DNA from: an uncultured Lachnospiraceae bacterium
GTDB lineage: Bacteria; Bacillota; Clostridia; Lachnospirales; Lachnospiraceae
Direction: 5' to 3'
DNA length: 27,677 nt
Assembly: GCA_948441955.1 (NCBI GenBank)
Contig: CAOJQZ010000033.1
Location: forward strand, 1 to 27,677
Shown here: positions 7,518 to 16,205 of the stretch, one piece after another
How positions within the stretch are numbered: the first letter of the stretch is position 1
How the letters are laid out: each line of letters begins with the position of its first letter
Translations under genes and position numbers: made by a program
Notes under the pieces: model-generated
The model's input: only the letters and a program-made list of their open reading frames with translations
Databases searched by the model: none
Told to the model about the DNA's origin: nothing

Positions 7518-8807
7518 TTAAATCTCCACCGGTTTTCCGCCTGCCAAACGTGATTCCTCCGCCGCCAGCGCAATGATATGACTCTGAATAGATACGTCAA
7601 TTCCGGTCTTTAATTTATCCTCGTCTGCTCCTTCTCTGACTGCCTCAAGAAAATCGTGGATCAGCCGGTTATCCCCGCCTGCATGTCCGCTCATATCCCC
7701 TTCTGCCGTGTCATATGTCTCCGGTTCCTTTCCAAATTCCTCTATTGTAACCTCATTGTCCTTCAGATCTCCATAAATGTCACCTTTTGTGCCGCAGACA
7801 TGAATGGTCCTTCCGCCGCGTCCTGTGAATGCAGTCATTTGAAAATCCACAGTAACTCCGTCTTCAAACTCCATATTCACTACCTGGTGATCCACTACAT
7901 CATTGTCGCAGGCATACACACAGCGGCCGTAGGGCCCATCTTCCAGTGCTCTGTAGACGCCTTCCTCCGTCAGATTGTTCGGTGATACTACACAGATTGG
8001 CCATGCCTCGTCGCCGGTTCTTCCGTCTTTTATCACTTCACGGACACCCGTCTTTTTATTTGTAACATATATTTTTTCTGCGTCGTACGGACAATTCTCT
8101 TTTGCTGTGCACCCGTTAAGGCAGCGCTTTGCAGCTCCCTTTGGAGCCATCTCCGGTCTGAACAGATACAGCCCGCCGTAGGAAGATACCCTTTTACACT
8201 TCCTTCCGAGAAGCCATACAAAAATATCACAGTCATGGCAGCATTTCGCCAGGATCATGGGGCTTGTCTCGTCCTTACGCCTCCAGTTCCCTCTGACAAA
8301 GCTGTGTGCCTGGTGCCAGTAGGATACTTTTTCCATTGCCTGCATGGAAACTACCTGGCCGATTCTTCCCGAATCAATCAGCTCCTTCACCTTTGTATAA
8401 AACGGCGTATATCTGAGGACGTGTCCCACTGCTACAATCCGGTTATATTCGTGTGCCGCCTCCTGAAGTTTCCGGCACTCCTCAAGAGATGGAGAAATCG
8501 GTTTTTCACACAGAACATGATACCCTAGCTTAAGCGCCTCTATGGCCTGAGCCACGTGCTGCCTGTCCTGCGTAGCAATTACAAGCACATCCGCAAGCTT
8601 CGGCCTCTTTAAAAGTTCCTCTGCTGATTCAAAGCAGTTTTCCTCTCTAAGCTGGTACCGCTCCTTTGCCGCTTCCCTTTTTTCCTTTACCGGATCTGCT
8701 GCCGCGGTTACCTTCATCTCATCAGGCCTTACAAATTCGTAGTTTCCATAAACATCATTCCCGCGGTTTCCAAGTCCCGCAATTGCACATGTAATTATTT
8801 TCTTCAT
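7518..8807 (-). CDS. Gfo/Idh/MocA family NAD(P)-dependent oxidoreductase
   Basis: This is a predicted cytoplasmic dehydrogenase acting on a sugar or sugar derivative. The N-terminal Rossmann fold carries AIAGLGNRGNDVYG (about 8-21), a loop ADPVKEKREAAKERY, and the family motif CEKPISPS (about 100-107). The catalytic-region motif ILAKCCHDCDIF (about 185-196) matches the conserved K-x2-H-D pattern. A cysteine-rich stretch (C229, C233, C239, in CLNGCTAKENCPY) sits in the C-terminal domain and may bind metal. Length is 429. The ATG at 8807 is preceded by AGGAGG and lies 10 bases after the GH36 stop. Members include sugar dehydrogenases and the NAD-dependent GH109 glycosidases, so the enzyme could oxidise a released sugar or cleave a glycoside. 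Substrate unknown. Confidence 0.88.
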   Translation of the reverse strand: MKKIITCAIAGLGNRGNDVYGNYEFVRPDEMKVTAAADPVKEKREAAKERYQLREENCFESAEELLKRPKLADVLVIATQDRQHVAQAIEALKLGYHVLCEKPISPSLEECRKLQEAAHEYNRIVAVGHVLRYTPFYTKVKELIDSGRIGQVVSMQAMEKVSYWHQAHSFVRGNWRRKDETSPMILAKCCHDCDIFVWLLGRKCKRVSSYGGLYLFRPEMAPKGAAKRCLNGCTAKENCPYDAEKIYVTNKKTGVREVIKDGRTGDEAWPICVVSPNNLTEEGVYRALEDGPYGRCVYACDNDVVDHQVVNMEFEDGVTVDFQMTAFTGRGGRTIHVCGTKGDIYGDLKDNEVTIEEFGKEPETYDTAEGDMSGHAGGDNRLIHDFLEAVREGADEDKLKTGIDVSIQSHIIALAAEESRLAGGKPVEI

Positions 8808-8817
8808 AATCTGCCTC

Positions 8818-11037
8818 CTACAGCATTTTTAATAAAAAGAGCCTTGACTGATAATCTCCCTGCCTCGTCGTATCGGGACGTATTCCAGAAGCATAATCAG
8901 AAATAACCATTCCCGTATACATTAGCTCATCTCCGAAATAGCTCCCCTCTCTCCCCTCTATGCCATATCTTGCGCACTCCTCAAGTCCTTTTAACCGAAG
9001 CCTTTTATACGGTGCATTGGAGGGCTGGCGCATTCTGTAATATGCCGCCAGGACAGTTCTTTTATCCTCGGAAACAACCATCCAGGCTGCTTCATCCCCT
9101 TCAAAGGGGCTTATGAGGCGGTAAAATCTCCCTTCTGCTATGAGACCTCTGTATGCTTTGTAAAATGCAATCTGCTCCTTTATTTCCTGCTTTTCTTCTT
9201 CATTAAGAAGATTTAGATCCATTTCGTATCCAAAGCATCCGAAATATGCCACCTCCCCCCGTGTCTTAAGGGGCGTATTCCGAAAAGTCTGCTGATTTGG
9301 TACAGCTGATACATGACAGCCCATGGAGCTTAAGGGATACACAACGGAGGTTCCGTACTGAATCCGGATACGTTCGATTGCATCGGTGTTGTCGGATGTC
9401 CAGCACTGGGGAGCATAGTACAGCATTCCCGGATCAAACCTTGCCCCGCCGCTTGCACAGGACTCAAAAAGAATATCCGGAAATTCCTCCTCAAGTCTCT
9501 CATACAGCCTGTATACTCCAAGTACATATTTGTGGAACAGCTTCCCCTGCGCCTCCGGCTCGCAGTTCTGGGAAAAGGCCTCTGAAATACTTCTGTTCAT
9601 ATCCCATTTGATATAAGAAACCGCTGCATCTTTCAGAACAGAAATAATCGCGTCTCCGATTCCCCTTACAACCTCCTCCTTGGAAAAATCCAGCACATAC
9701 TGATTTCTTCCGTGGCACATCTGACGGTAAGGCACCCGGATCAACCATTCCGGATGTTTCCTGTACAGCTGGCTGTTCCGGTTTATCATCTCCGGCTCAA
9801 TCCACAGTCCGAACCCCATTCCAAGCTTCTTCACCTTCTCTGCCAGTCCCTTAATTCCGTCGGGCAGCTTATTCAGGTTGGGATACCAATCGCCAAGAGA
9901 GGAGGTATCGTCATCCCTCTTTCCAAACCAGCCGTCGTCAAGAACCATCATCTCCACTCCAAGCTCCTTTGCTGCTTCTGCAATTTTCAAAATCTTTTCT
10001 TCCGTAAAATCCATGAAAACCGCTTCCCAGCTGTTGATAACCACCGGACGTACCTTGTCCCTCCATTTTCCTCTTGCCAGCCTCTTTCTGTAAAGATTAT
10101 GGAAAACCTGGCTCATTCCATTTAAGCCCTCCTGGGAATACACTAGAACAGCCTCCGGAGTCTGAAAACTTTCTCCCTTTCGCAAAGTCCATGCAAACCC
10201 TTCCGGATGAATCCCTGCCATCACCCTTGCCACTCCGAATGTATCCACGTTCACCTGCCCGATAAAATTACCGCTGTATATAAGGCTTAAGCCCGTAACT
10301 TCTCCTGTATGTTCTGTTGTTTCATGTCTTTTAAGCGCAAAGAACGGATTAAACTGATGGCTGCTGTGTCCGCGCATACTATATACTGCCTGCACCCCTT
10401 CATGCAGAGGCTGGGTTTTTATGTATCGTTCCCTTGCCCACGCGCCGGTAAGGGTTATCATATCATATTCCGCATCCGGCAGATCCAGACTGAGACTCAT
10501 AGCATTTTTCAATACAACCGGCGCTTCCCCTTCCTGTTCAAATAGGGCATTTCTGCATATAACCGGAAAATCCCGAAAAACTGTATAGGACAAGGTCAGT
10601 TTTGTACCTGCCTCCCTGTCTCTCAGAAAAATTTCCAGCGTTTCCGCCTCATCTTCCTCCTCCACATAAACGGCCGGCAGACCGGAAAGCTTCTTTTTTC
10701 CTTTAAAAATACAATATCCGTCATAAATAAACTCTGACACCCTGCTTCCGTCAGCCTGGTGAAGCTCATAAGCCGGATATCTCATATCCCCTCGCCCGTA
10801 GGAAGGGTATTCCTGCCTTAAATATTCCATCGAAAACAGACGGTTCCCTTCAAACGCGCAGGGGGCCATATCCTTTATCCCATACTCTATCAGGTGCTGA
10901 AAGCTGTCTGAATCGCAGATTCTCTTTCCGTAATAAATCTGGCCAAGCTGCCCGTTTTCCAAAACTCCTAAAATATAGCTGATATCCTGATTATATAAAT
11001 GAAACTCCTTTGTCCTCTCATGAAATACGATCCCCAT
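8818..11037 (-). CDS. Alpha-galactosidase, glycoside hydrolase family 36
   Basis: This enzyme hydrolyses terminal alpha-linked galactose from oligosaccharides or glycoconjugates. At 739 residues it has the full GH36 layout: an N-terminal beta-sandwich (about 1-325), the TIM barrel, and a small C-terminal beta domain. The nucleophile is Asp479 in YIKWDMNRS and the acid/base is Asp549 in CWTSDNTDA; LDDGWFGKRDDDTSSLGDW and ESCASGGARFDPG line the active site as in AgaA/RafA-type enzymes. There is no signal peptide, so it acts in the cytoplasm on imported substrate. A GAGGAAAG site precedes the ATG. It sits 20 bases after the MetC-like gene and 10 before the oxidoreductase, clearly in one operon. 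Activity on another alpha-linked sugar is possible but less likely. Confidence 0.93.
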   Translation of the reverse strand: MGIVFHERTKEFHLYNQDISYILGVLENGQLGQIYYGKRICDSDSFQHLIEYGIKDMAPCAFEGNRLFSMEYLRQEYPSYGRGDMRYPAYELHQADGSRVSEFIYDGYCIFKGKKKLSGLPAVYVEEEDEAETLEIFLRDREAGTKLTLSYTVFRDFPVICRNALFEQEGEAPVVLKNAMSLSLDLPDAEYDMITLTGAWARERYIKTQPLHEGVQAVYSMRGHSSHQFNPFFALKRHETTEHTGEVTGLSLIYSGNFIGQVNVDTFGVARVMAGIHPEGFAWTLRKGESFQTPEAVLVYSQEGLNGMSQVFHNLYRKRLARGKWRDKVRPVVINSWEAVFMDFTEEKILKIAEAAKELGVEMMVLDDGWFGKRDDDTSSLGDWYPNLNKLPDGIKGLAEKVKKLGMGFGLWIEPEMINRNSQLYRKHPEWLIRVPYRQMCHGRNQYVLDFSKEEVVRGIGDAIISVLKDAAVSYIKWDMNRSISEAFSQNCEPEAQGKLFHKYVLGVYRLYERLEEEFPDILFESCASGGARFDPGMLYYAPQCWTSDNTDAIERIRIQYGTSVVYPLSSMGCHVSAVPNQQTFRNTPLKTRGEVAYFGCFGYEMDLNLLNEEEKQEIKEQIAFYKAYRGLIAEGRFYRLISPFEGDEAAWMVVSEDKRTVLAAYYRMRQPSNAPYKRLRLKGLEECARYGIEGREGSYFGDELMYTGMVISDYASGIRPDTTRQGDYQSRLFLLKML

Positions 11038-11057
11038 AATCTTTCCTCTTCTATCCT

Positions 11058-12206
11058 TTATATTTTTTGAAGGCCCTGTTCCAGATCCTGAAGCAGCAGC
11101 TCGGCTCCCTCCAGCCCGCAGTGAATTCTTATCATGCTGCTTGCCCCTCTCATGGTTCTGGATATTTCTTCGCTCTGCCTTGCATACGGCATCATGACAA
11201 GACTCTCAAATCCACCCCAGGAAACGCCTATTTTAAATATTTGAAGGCTTTGACACAATTTCTTTGCCTGCTCAAGGCTTCCGTCTATCTCAAAGCTTAA
11301 AAGGCCTGTACTCCCTGACTGCTGTTTCTCAATAAGCTCACGCTGAGGATGTGATTTTAATCCTGTATAATATACCTTTTTCACCTTCGGGTGATTTTCC
11401 AGATACCCGGCTACTTTTCCTGCCACTCTTTCATGCTCCTTTACCCTCACCTCAAGAGTTCTCATTCCCCTGAGAATAAGCCATCCTTCCATCGGTCCGA
11501 TAATGCTCCCCAGCTGTTCTCTTAAGATCCGTATTTCCTCCCCCAGCTCTTCATTCTTAACGGTAAGAACACCGCCTATTAAATCGCTGTGTCCTCCCAT
11601 ATATTTAGAAGTAGTATGCATCACATAATCTGCGCCCATCGCAAGGGGTTTCTGGTAAATGGGCGTACAGAAAGTGTTGTCGATATACACTCTTGCCCCT
11701 CTGCTTTTTGCAAGCTCACTTACCCCTCTTATATCCTGTACAGAAAAAATAACGGAAGAAGGACTTTCCAGCACTACAAGCTGCGTATGTTCCTGAAAGG
11801 CCTCACGGAATTCCGCGATCGTGTCGCCGTCCACGAAGGTAGTTTCAATATGCATATGCTCCTTGCAGTAGCCCACAAGAAAATTCTGCAGCGGTCCATA
11901 GGCATTACGGACGCAGATCACATGTCCCCCCACTTTGCAGGACGCAAGAACCGCAGCCACAGCCACACTCATTCCGGAAGAAAACACATAGCTTGCGCAC
12001 CCTTCCTCCAGCGCCGCTATCTTTTCCTCAAGAATCCGCACCGTCGGATTCTGCACTCTTCCGTAACAATACGTATGCTTATCTGTTTTGTCACTGTCGT
12101 AATAATCATCAATTGTCTTAAATATATGCAGAGAATTCATAAATATGGGCGGTACAACCGCATTGTAATAACGCTCATATTCCTCCCCCCAATGTTCCAA
12201 AATCAA
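11058..12206 (-). CDS. PLP-dependent Cys/Met-metabolism enzyme, MetC-like C-S lyase
   Basis: This is a fold-type I PLP enzyme of the cystathionine synthase/lyase family. The PLP-binding lysine is in MHTTSKYMGGHSDLIGG, with YGRVQNPTVRILEEKIAALE near the N terminus. Three features resemble E. coli cystathionine beta-lyase (MetC) more than gamma-synthases or gamma-lyases: LESPSS, SWGGFESL (Trp where gamma-type enzymes usually have Leu), and YGPLQNF, which lacks the Cys of methionine gamma-lyase. A beta-lyase acting on cystathionine or Cys S-conjugates is therefore the best guess. The start is odd. The only usable in-frame codon is TTG at 12206, with AGGAGG 21 bases away, and the original ATG seems lost by one base (see findings). 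The true protein is probably a few residues longer (T-K-T-G-L). It lies between gntR and the GH36 gene. Confidence 0.85.
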   Translation of the reverse strand: MILEHWGEEYERYYNAVVPPIFMNSLHIFKTIDDYYDSDKTDKHTYCYGRVQNPTVRILEEKIAALEEGCASYVFSSGMSVAVAAVLASCKVGGHVICVRNAYGPLQNFLVGYCKEHMHIETTFVDGDTIAEFREAFQEHTQLVVLESPSSVIFSVQDIRGVSELAKSRGARVYIDNTFCTPIYQKPLAMGADYVMHTTSKYMGGHSDLIGGVLTVKNEELGEEIRILREQLGSIIGPMEGWLILRGMRTLEVRVKEHERVAGKVAGYLENHPKVKKVYYTGLKSHPQRELIEKQQSGSTGLLSFEIDGSLEQAKKLCQSLQIFKIGVSWGGFESLVMMPYARQSEEISRTMRGASSMIRIHCGLEGAELLLQDLEQGLQKI

Positions 12207-12231
12207 TCCCGTTTTCGTATCCCTTCACCTC

Positions 12232-12264
12232 CTATATGCTATAATCTATATGCTATAATATAGC
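12232..12264. promoter_or_regulatory. Candidate operator with 14-bp tandem repeat and GCTATAATATAGC palindrome
   Basis: Two exact copies of ctatatgctataat (12232-12245 and 12246-12259) run head to tail. The second extends into the palindrome gctataatatagc (12252-12264), with 6-bp arms around one base. It fills the 73-base gap between gntR and the MetC-like gene. Bases 12246-12266 match 18649-18669, before the M42 gene, at 20 of 21 positions, which suggests a shared regulator-binding site. TATA-type -10 sequences overlap it on the minus strand, but I see no good -35. Confidence 0.55.
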
Positions 12265-12279
12265 TTTGAATAAAAACTA

Positions 12280-12978
12280 CTAATCTTTACGCAGCTGCCG
12301 TACAATATCCTGATAAATACAGTCTAAAAGCTTATGATTTATTCTAAGCGCCTTTTTTTCATTTCTTTCACGCAAAGCGAAATACAGCTGGCTATGATAA
12401 GGCATGCTTTCCTTAAACGGCTCCTTCATGTCCAGCGGAAACTGCCAGAATCTGTCTGTATACTCGCTAAGCAGCAGAAGCAGTTTATAAAACACTTCAT
12501 TATGGCACATCTTATATATCTTGTCATGAAAAGCCCTGTCCTCCGCCGTATCCGGCTCGCCGGAATCGAGCTTCTCCATGAGGGCGTCCAAGCTTTTTCC
12601 CAAATCATCAAGCTCTTCCTCTGTCGCCGTACGGATAATCATATGAATCAGCTCGTTCTCCATAGCTCTTCTTGCTTCCAGTACCTCCAGGAGCTTTTCC
12701 TTTTCTAAGGTAAAACCAAGCAATGCCTCCACGGATTGTTTCTCCTGTTCTCCAGGCCCTACATATATCCCTTTTCCGTTCTTGACCTCTACAATCTTAT
12801 CAGCCTCCAGCGTCTTAAATGCCTCTCTTAAGGCTGTGCGGCTGACCTGCATCATCTCAATAAACTCTCCCTGGGACGGAAGCCTGTCGCCTTCCTTTAA
12901 CCCTTGCTCTTCAATATAGGACTGAATATATTTAATTATTTCAGATTGCAGAGAAATCCTCTTTATTGGCGCCGTCAT
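12280..12978 (-). CDS. GntR-family transcriptional regulator, FadR/FCD subfamily
   Basis: This is a predicted ligand-responsive DNA-binding regulator of the surrounding catabolic genes. Residues about 8-75 form the winged helix-turn-helix (EGDRLPSQGEFIEMMQVSRTALREAFKTLEADKIVEVKNGKGIYV). The rest is an all-helical FCD effector domain with the likely metal-binding Asp/His residues in EDRAFHDKIYKMCHN and HSQLYFALRERNEKKALRINH. Length 232 is normal. The ATG at 12978 follows AGGAG by five bases, and a perfect sigma-A promoter lies just upstream. The gene sits between the M42/M20/GH38 block and the C-S lyase/GH36/oxidoreductase/opp block, each headed by the same palindrome, so it is the obvious candidate to bind those sites. 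FadR-subfamily proteins often respond to organic or sugar acids; the effector here is unknown. Confidence 0.92.
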   Translation of the reverse strand: MTAPIKRISLQSEIIKYIQSYIEEQGLKEGDRLPSQGEFIEMMQVSRTALREAFKTLEADKIVEVKNGKGIYVGPGEQEKQSVEALLGFTLEKEKLLEVLEARRAMENELIHMIIRTATEEELDDLGKSLDALMEKLDSGEPDTAEDRAFHDKIYKMCHNEVFYKLLLLLSEYTDRFWQFPLDMKEPFKESMPYHSQLYFALRERNEKKALRINHKLLDCIYQDIVRQLRKD

Positions 12979-13007
12979 ATAAACTCCTGTCCTGTATTCT
13001 AAAAAAT

Positions 13008-13036
13008 ATTATACAATGCTCCTGTTTTTATGTCAA
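13008..13036 (-). promoter_or_regulatory. Consensus sigma-A promoter of gntR
   Basis: On the minus strand TTGACA (13031-13036), a 17-base spacer and TATAAT (13008-13013) match the consensus at every position. The -35 box overlaps the last codons of the GH38 gene. A loose inverted repeat, TGTAT (12993-12997) and ATACA (13011-13015), overlaps the -10 and could be an autoregulatory site. Confidence 0.85.
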
Positions 13037-16000
13037 TATAAACAAATCTATAACTCTAAATGTTTTTATTTCATACGGTTTGAACACAATTTCCACAGAC
13101 TGCCCGGTTATCTGCAGTTCTTTTTCGTTCTCTTCTAAAAGGCTGCATTCATATATATGCGAAATTCGGTTTTTAAAATGTATTTTTGTTTTCGTATGCC
13201 GGTTCTTATTCTCATACATACGGACAATCACTCCGTCCCCGTCTTCCGCACGCTTTATCACCTCTACAAAACAGTTTCCTGCCTCGCATGTCAGGAAGCT
13301 CTCCTGCCGCCGTTCCCCTTCATTTGCCCCCTGCAGTACAGTAACAAGGGGAACATTTAAGTTATATGCCATCTCAATCGTCTGTGCATCCTGCCATCTT
13401 CCGGAATGTGGATAAATGGAATATGTGAAGTCATGCGGTCCGATATCTGCATTCTCGTTTGGATACGTTCCCGCCTTTATCAATGTCAGAGATAAGCTGC
13501 CCTCTTTAATCCCATATCCATATTTACAGTCATTTAATAAACTGACGCCATTGTTATCCTCAGACAGATCCGCCCATTTATGTCCGCATGCTTCAAACTT
13601 GGCGGTATCCCAGCTGTTATTGTTCGTCGTCTCCCTTTCTATGTTTCCAAACTGAATTTCATAAGCGGCTTTTGATGTATTCATCTCTACCGGAAAATTA
13701 ACTCTTAATAATACATGATGCTCCCTCCAGTCGGCATGTGTCTCAAAGTCAATTCTCGGAACCATATGATACAGATGGATTTTCTGGGTAATAACAGAAT
13801 CTGCAAACTGCTTTTTTATCTCTAATGTTTTCCTTACCGTCCCATCCTCCAAAATTTTAACGTCTGATACCCATTTTGCACTGTAAGGCTTTTTCTTGTA
13901 ATAAGCGTCAATATCCCAATTATCCCAGTTCATGGGCCTGTCTTCATAGGTTACAAGCTCATTTCCCTTTTTCCCCTTCTGAATCAATTCCTTGCCCGTG
14001 TCTTTTTCAATCAATGAAGTAATTTCCATCTCTTCGTTGAAAATAACGCTGTAAAATTCATTTTCAAAATACCCGTCCCACTGGCGGGCAGGCTGAACCG
14101 GCTCCCCGGGAACATAATAAAACACTTTATGCCCCAGCGCTGGTATTCCTTCTGCATAGAACACAGTCCTTCCATCCCATGTTTTCTGTACAGGTATGTA
14201 TTTTCCCTTTTCGCCTGCTGCTCTTACAGCCTCTACGGCCTCAAGACCATCTACAAAGACCACATCGTCCCTAACATAGCACTGGGTATTATAAACAACA
14301 ATCGCATTGTTATCTGTATAAACTGACTTTGCCCCCTCTGCTGCAATTTTCTGAAGCGCCGCCTTTCCCTGCCTGTAAATCTCTTCATATTCCCGGTCTG
14401 TCTGATGATATACCTCTTCAATGCAGGTTCCTGGAATAATATCATGAAACTGATTTTGAAGCAGAATCTGCCACCCGCGTTCAATTACTTCTTCCGGATA
14501 TGCAATCCCTTTATCCGCAAGCATAGAAGACAATGTTTCAAGCTGCATGTATAAGATCTCATTCTTTCTGTTATACCTTTTATTTTTTGCCATAGAAGTC
14601 AGGGTTCCTCTGTGATATTCGAAATAAAGTTCCCCGTCCCATTTCGGCATATCCGGATGGTCTGCGATCCTCTCATAGGTCCTGTCAAAAAAATCCCTTT
14701 CAAACTCCTGCCGGATTCTTGGAATACCAGGTATCCCATAGCGGAGTCTCTCCGCGCTTTCCAGCATTTCCTTTGTGGGGCCCCCGCCGCCGTCTCCAAA
14801 TCCAAACAGCATAATCGTATTTTCCGTCAAGTCCCGGTTCTGAAATCTTTTAAATGTTCCAAGCGCCATATTGGGATTGATGATTCCTGTATAGGTCGTT
14901 GTGTTCCTCGTGTCTGTAAAGGCGATATTATTTCCCAGTGATTTATCAAAGTCACATGCCGTAGGCATAAATACAAATACTTCGCTTCCGTCAATCCCTT
15001 TCCACATGAAAGTATCATTGGGCAGCTGATTATACTGGTTCCACGCAATTTTCGTTGTCATAAAATAGGGAATCCCTGACTTTTTCAATATCTGAGGCAG
15101 GGATGCGCAATATCCAAATACATCCGGCAGCCATAAGGATTTACTCCGGACTCCAAATTCTTCCTGGAAAAAGCTTTCGCCCTTTATAATCTGTCTTACC
15201 AGGGATTCCCCGCCAGTCAGATTGCAGTCTGCCTCCAGCCACATGGCGCCGTCTGTCTCCCAGCGTCCCTCTTTTATTTTTTCCTTTATTCTTTCATACA
15301 TTTCAGGATTTTGTTCTTTTACGAACTGATATAAAACCGGCTGGCTGGACATAAACTTGAAATCTGGATACTGCTCCATCAGACGCAGCACTGTGGAAAA
15401 GCTCCGAAGTACTTTTTCTCTTGTCTGTTCAACCGTCCATAGCCATGCAATGTCAATATGGGTATGTCCAATGGCGCTTACCAGCGGGGCGTCCTCATCC
15501 GTCTCTGTATAAAATTCCTGAACCAGCAGCTGATCTGCTCTTTCCAGCGAACGGAAAAATTCTTTGCTGTATGGTTTCCTTAGATCAATGTGATTCGCTG
15601 CACCAGTAAGCTTTAGAATAATCCTTCTGCTGTTTTCTTCATCACTGTTTTTCAAAAGCCTTGCACTCTGTAACGGAATAGAAAAATCATAATAAAATTT
15701 CTGTACCACATCATCTATTACGATAAGGCTGCTTTTAAATATCAGATCCCCGGGAACGGATCCGCTGTAGATCAGCATTGCAATCTCATATTCCGCTCCT
15801 GCCTTTGCACAGCCGGAAACCGTAACCTCTCTGTGATTCACATCCACACCCTGTATCAGCTCTCCGTTTATATAAAAAAGCATCTGCGGATTCGTTGCGT
15901 CCCATTGTCCCTCTCTTCCCGAAATCAGCTGAAACTCCACATGTCTGCGGTTCATTTCCTGCGGAATTACAATGGTTGTCCTAAGCCATCGGTGGGCGTC

Positions 16001-16183
16001 AAGCTCCCTCCAGGGTGTTTCTATCTGATAATCCTGCCAGCTGCTTGTATCACAGCTCTGTCCGTCTGCCAGTTTCCCCTCGTACATCTTATAATTACTT
16101 ACCGGAATACTTATAGGATATATCAGTTTTTCAATATCTGCTGCCAGCCTTTCCATTCTTTCCAGCTCAAATAGTATGCTCAT
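13028..16183 (-). CDS. Alpha-mannosidase, glycoside hydrolase family 38
   Basis: This is a large retaining alpha-mannosidase that releases alpha-linked mannose from glycans or glycopeptides. The protein (about 1,051 residues) has an N-terminal beta-rich domain (about 1-230), the catalytic domain with zinc ligands His242 and Asp244 in GHTHIDIAWLW, and the nucleophile Asp319 in WLEADCNLTGGESLVRQ. FHDIIPGT further on supplies another metal ligand. A three-helix region and the long C-terminal beta-sandwich domains complete the usual GH38 layout. No signal peptide is present, so it is cytoplasmic. I prefer the ATG at 16183, preceded by GTGGAGGGG, over an in-frame TTG at 16213. It lies 22 bases after the M20 gene. 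The 3' end carries the gntR promoter. Bacterial GH38 enzymes vary in linkage preference, which cannot be read here. Confidence 0.93.
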   Translation of the reverse strand: MSILFELERMERLAADIEKLIYPISIPVSNYKMYEGKLADGQSCDTSSWQDYQIETPWRELDAHRWLRTTIVIPQEMNRRHVEFQLISGREGQWDATNPQMLFYINGELIQGVDVNHREVTVSGCAKAGAEYEIAMLIYSGSVPGDLIFKSSLIVIDDVVQKFYYDFSIPLQSARLLKNSDEENSRRIILKLTGAANHIDLRKPYSKEFFRSLERADQLLVQEFYTETDEDAPLVSAIGHTHIDIAWLWTVEQTREKVLRSFSTVLRLMEQYPDFKFMSSQPVLYQFVKEQNPEMYERIKEKIKEGRWETDGAMWLEADCNLTGGESLVRQIIKGESFFQEEFGVRSKSLWLPDVFGYCASLPQILKKSGIPYFMTTKIAWNQYNQLPNDTFMWKGIDGSEVFVFMPTACDFDKSLGNNIAFTDTRNTTTYTGIINPNMALGTFKRFQNRDLTENTIMLFGFGDGGGGPTKEMLESAERLRYGIPGIPRIRQEFERDFFDRTYERIADHPDMPKWDGELYFEYHRGTLTSMAKNKRYNRKNEILYMQLETLSSMLADKGIAYPEEVIERGWQILLQNQFHDIIPGTCIEEVYHQTDREYEEIYRQGKAALQKIAAEGAKSVYTDNNAIVVYNTQCYVRDDVVFVDGLEAVEAVRAAGEKGKYIPVQKTWDGRTVFYAEGIPALGHKVFYYVPGEPVQPARQWDGYFENEFYSVIFNEEMEITSLIEKDTGKELIQKGKKGNELVTYEDRPMNWDNWDIDAYYKKKPYSAKWVSDVKILEDGTVRKTLEIKKQFADSVITQKIHLYHMVPRIDFETHADWREHHVLLRVNFPVEMNTSKAAYEIQFGNIERETTNNNSWDTAKFEACGHKWADLSEDNNGVSLLNDCKYGYGIKEGSLSLTLIKAGTYPNENADIGPHDFTYSIYPHSGRWQDAQTIEMAYNLNVPLVTVLQGANEGERRQESFLTCEAGNCFVEVIKRAEDGDGVIVRMYENKNRHTKTKIHFKNRISHIYECSLLEENEKELQITGQSVEIVFKPYEIKTFRVIDLFILT

Positions 16184-16205
16184 TTTCCCCTCCACTTGTC
16201 CAGAT

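Noticed and set aside
11589..12263. A 224-codon open frame on the plus strand opposite the MetC-like gene.
   Set aside because: It runs antisense to a clearly conserved PLP enzyme, has no recognisable domain, and its composition is what a reverse-frame shadow gives.
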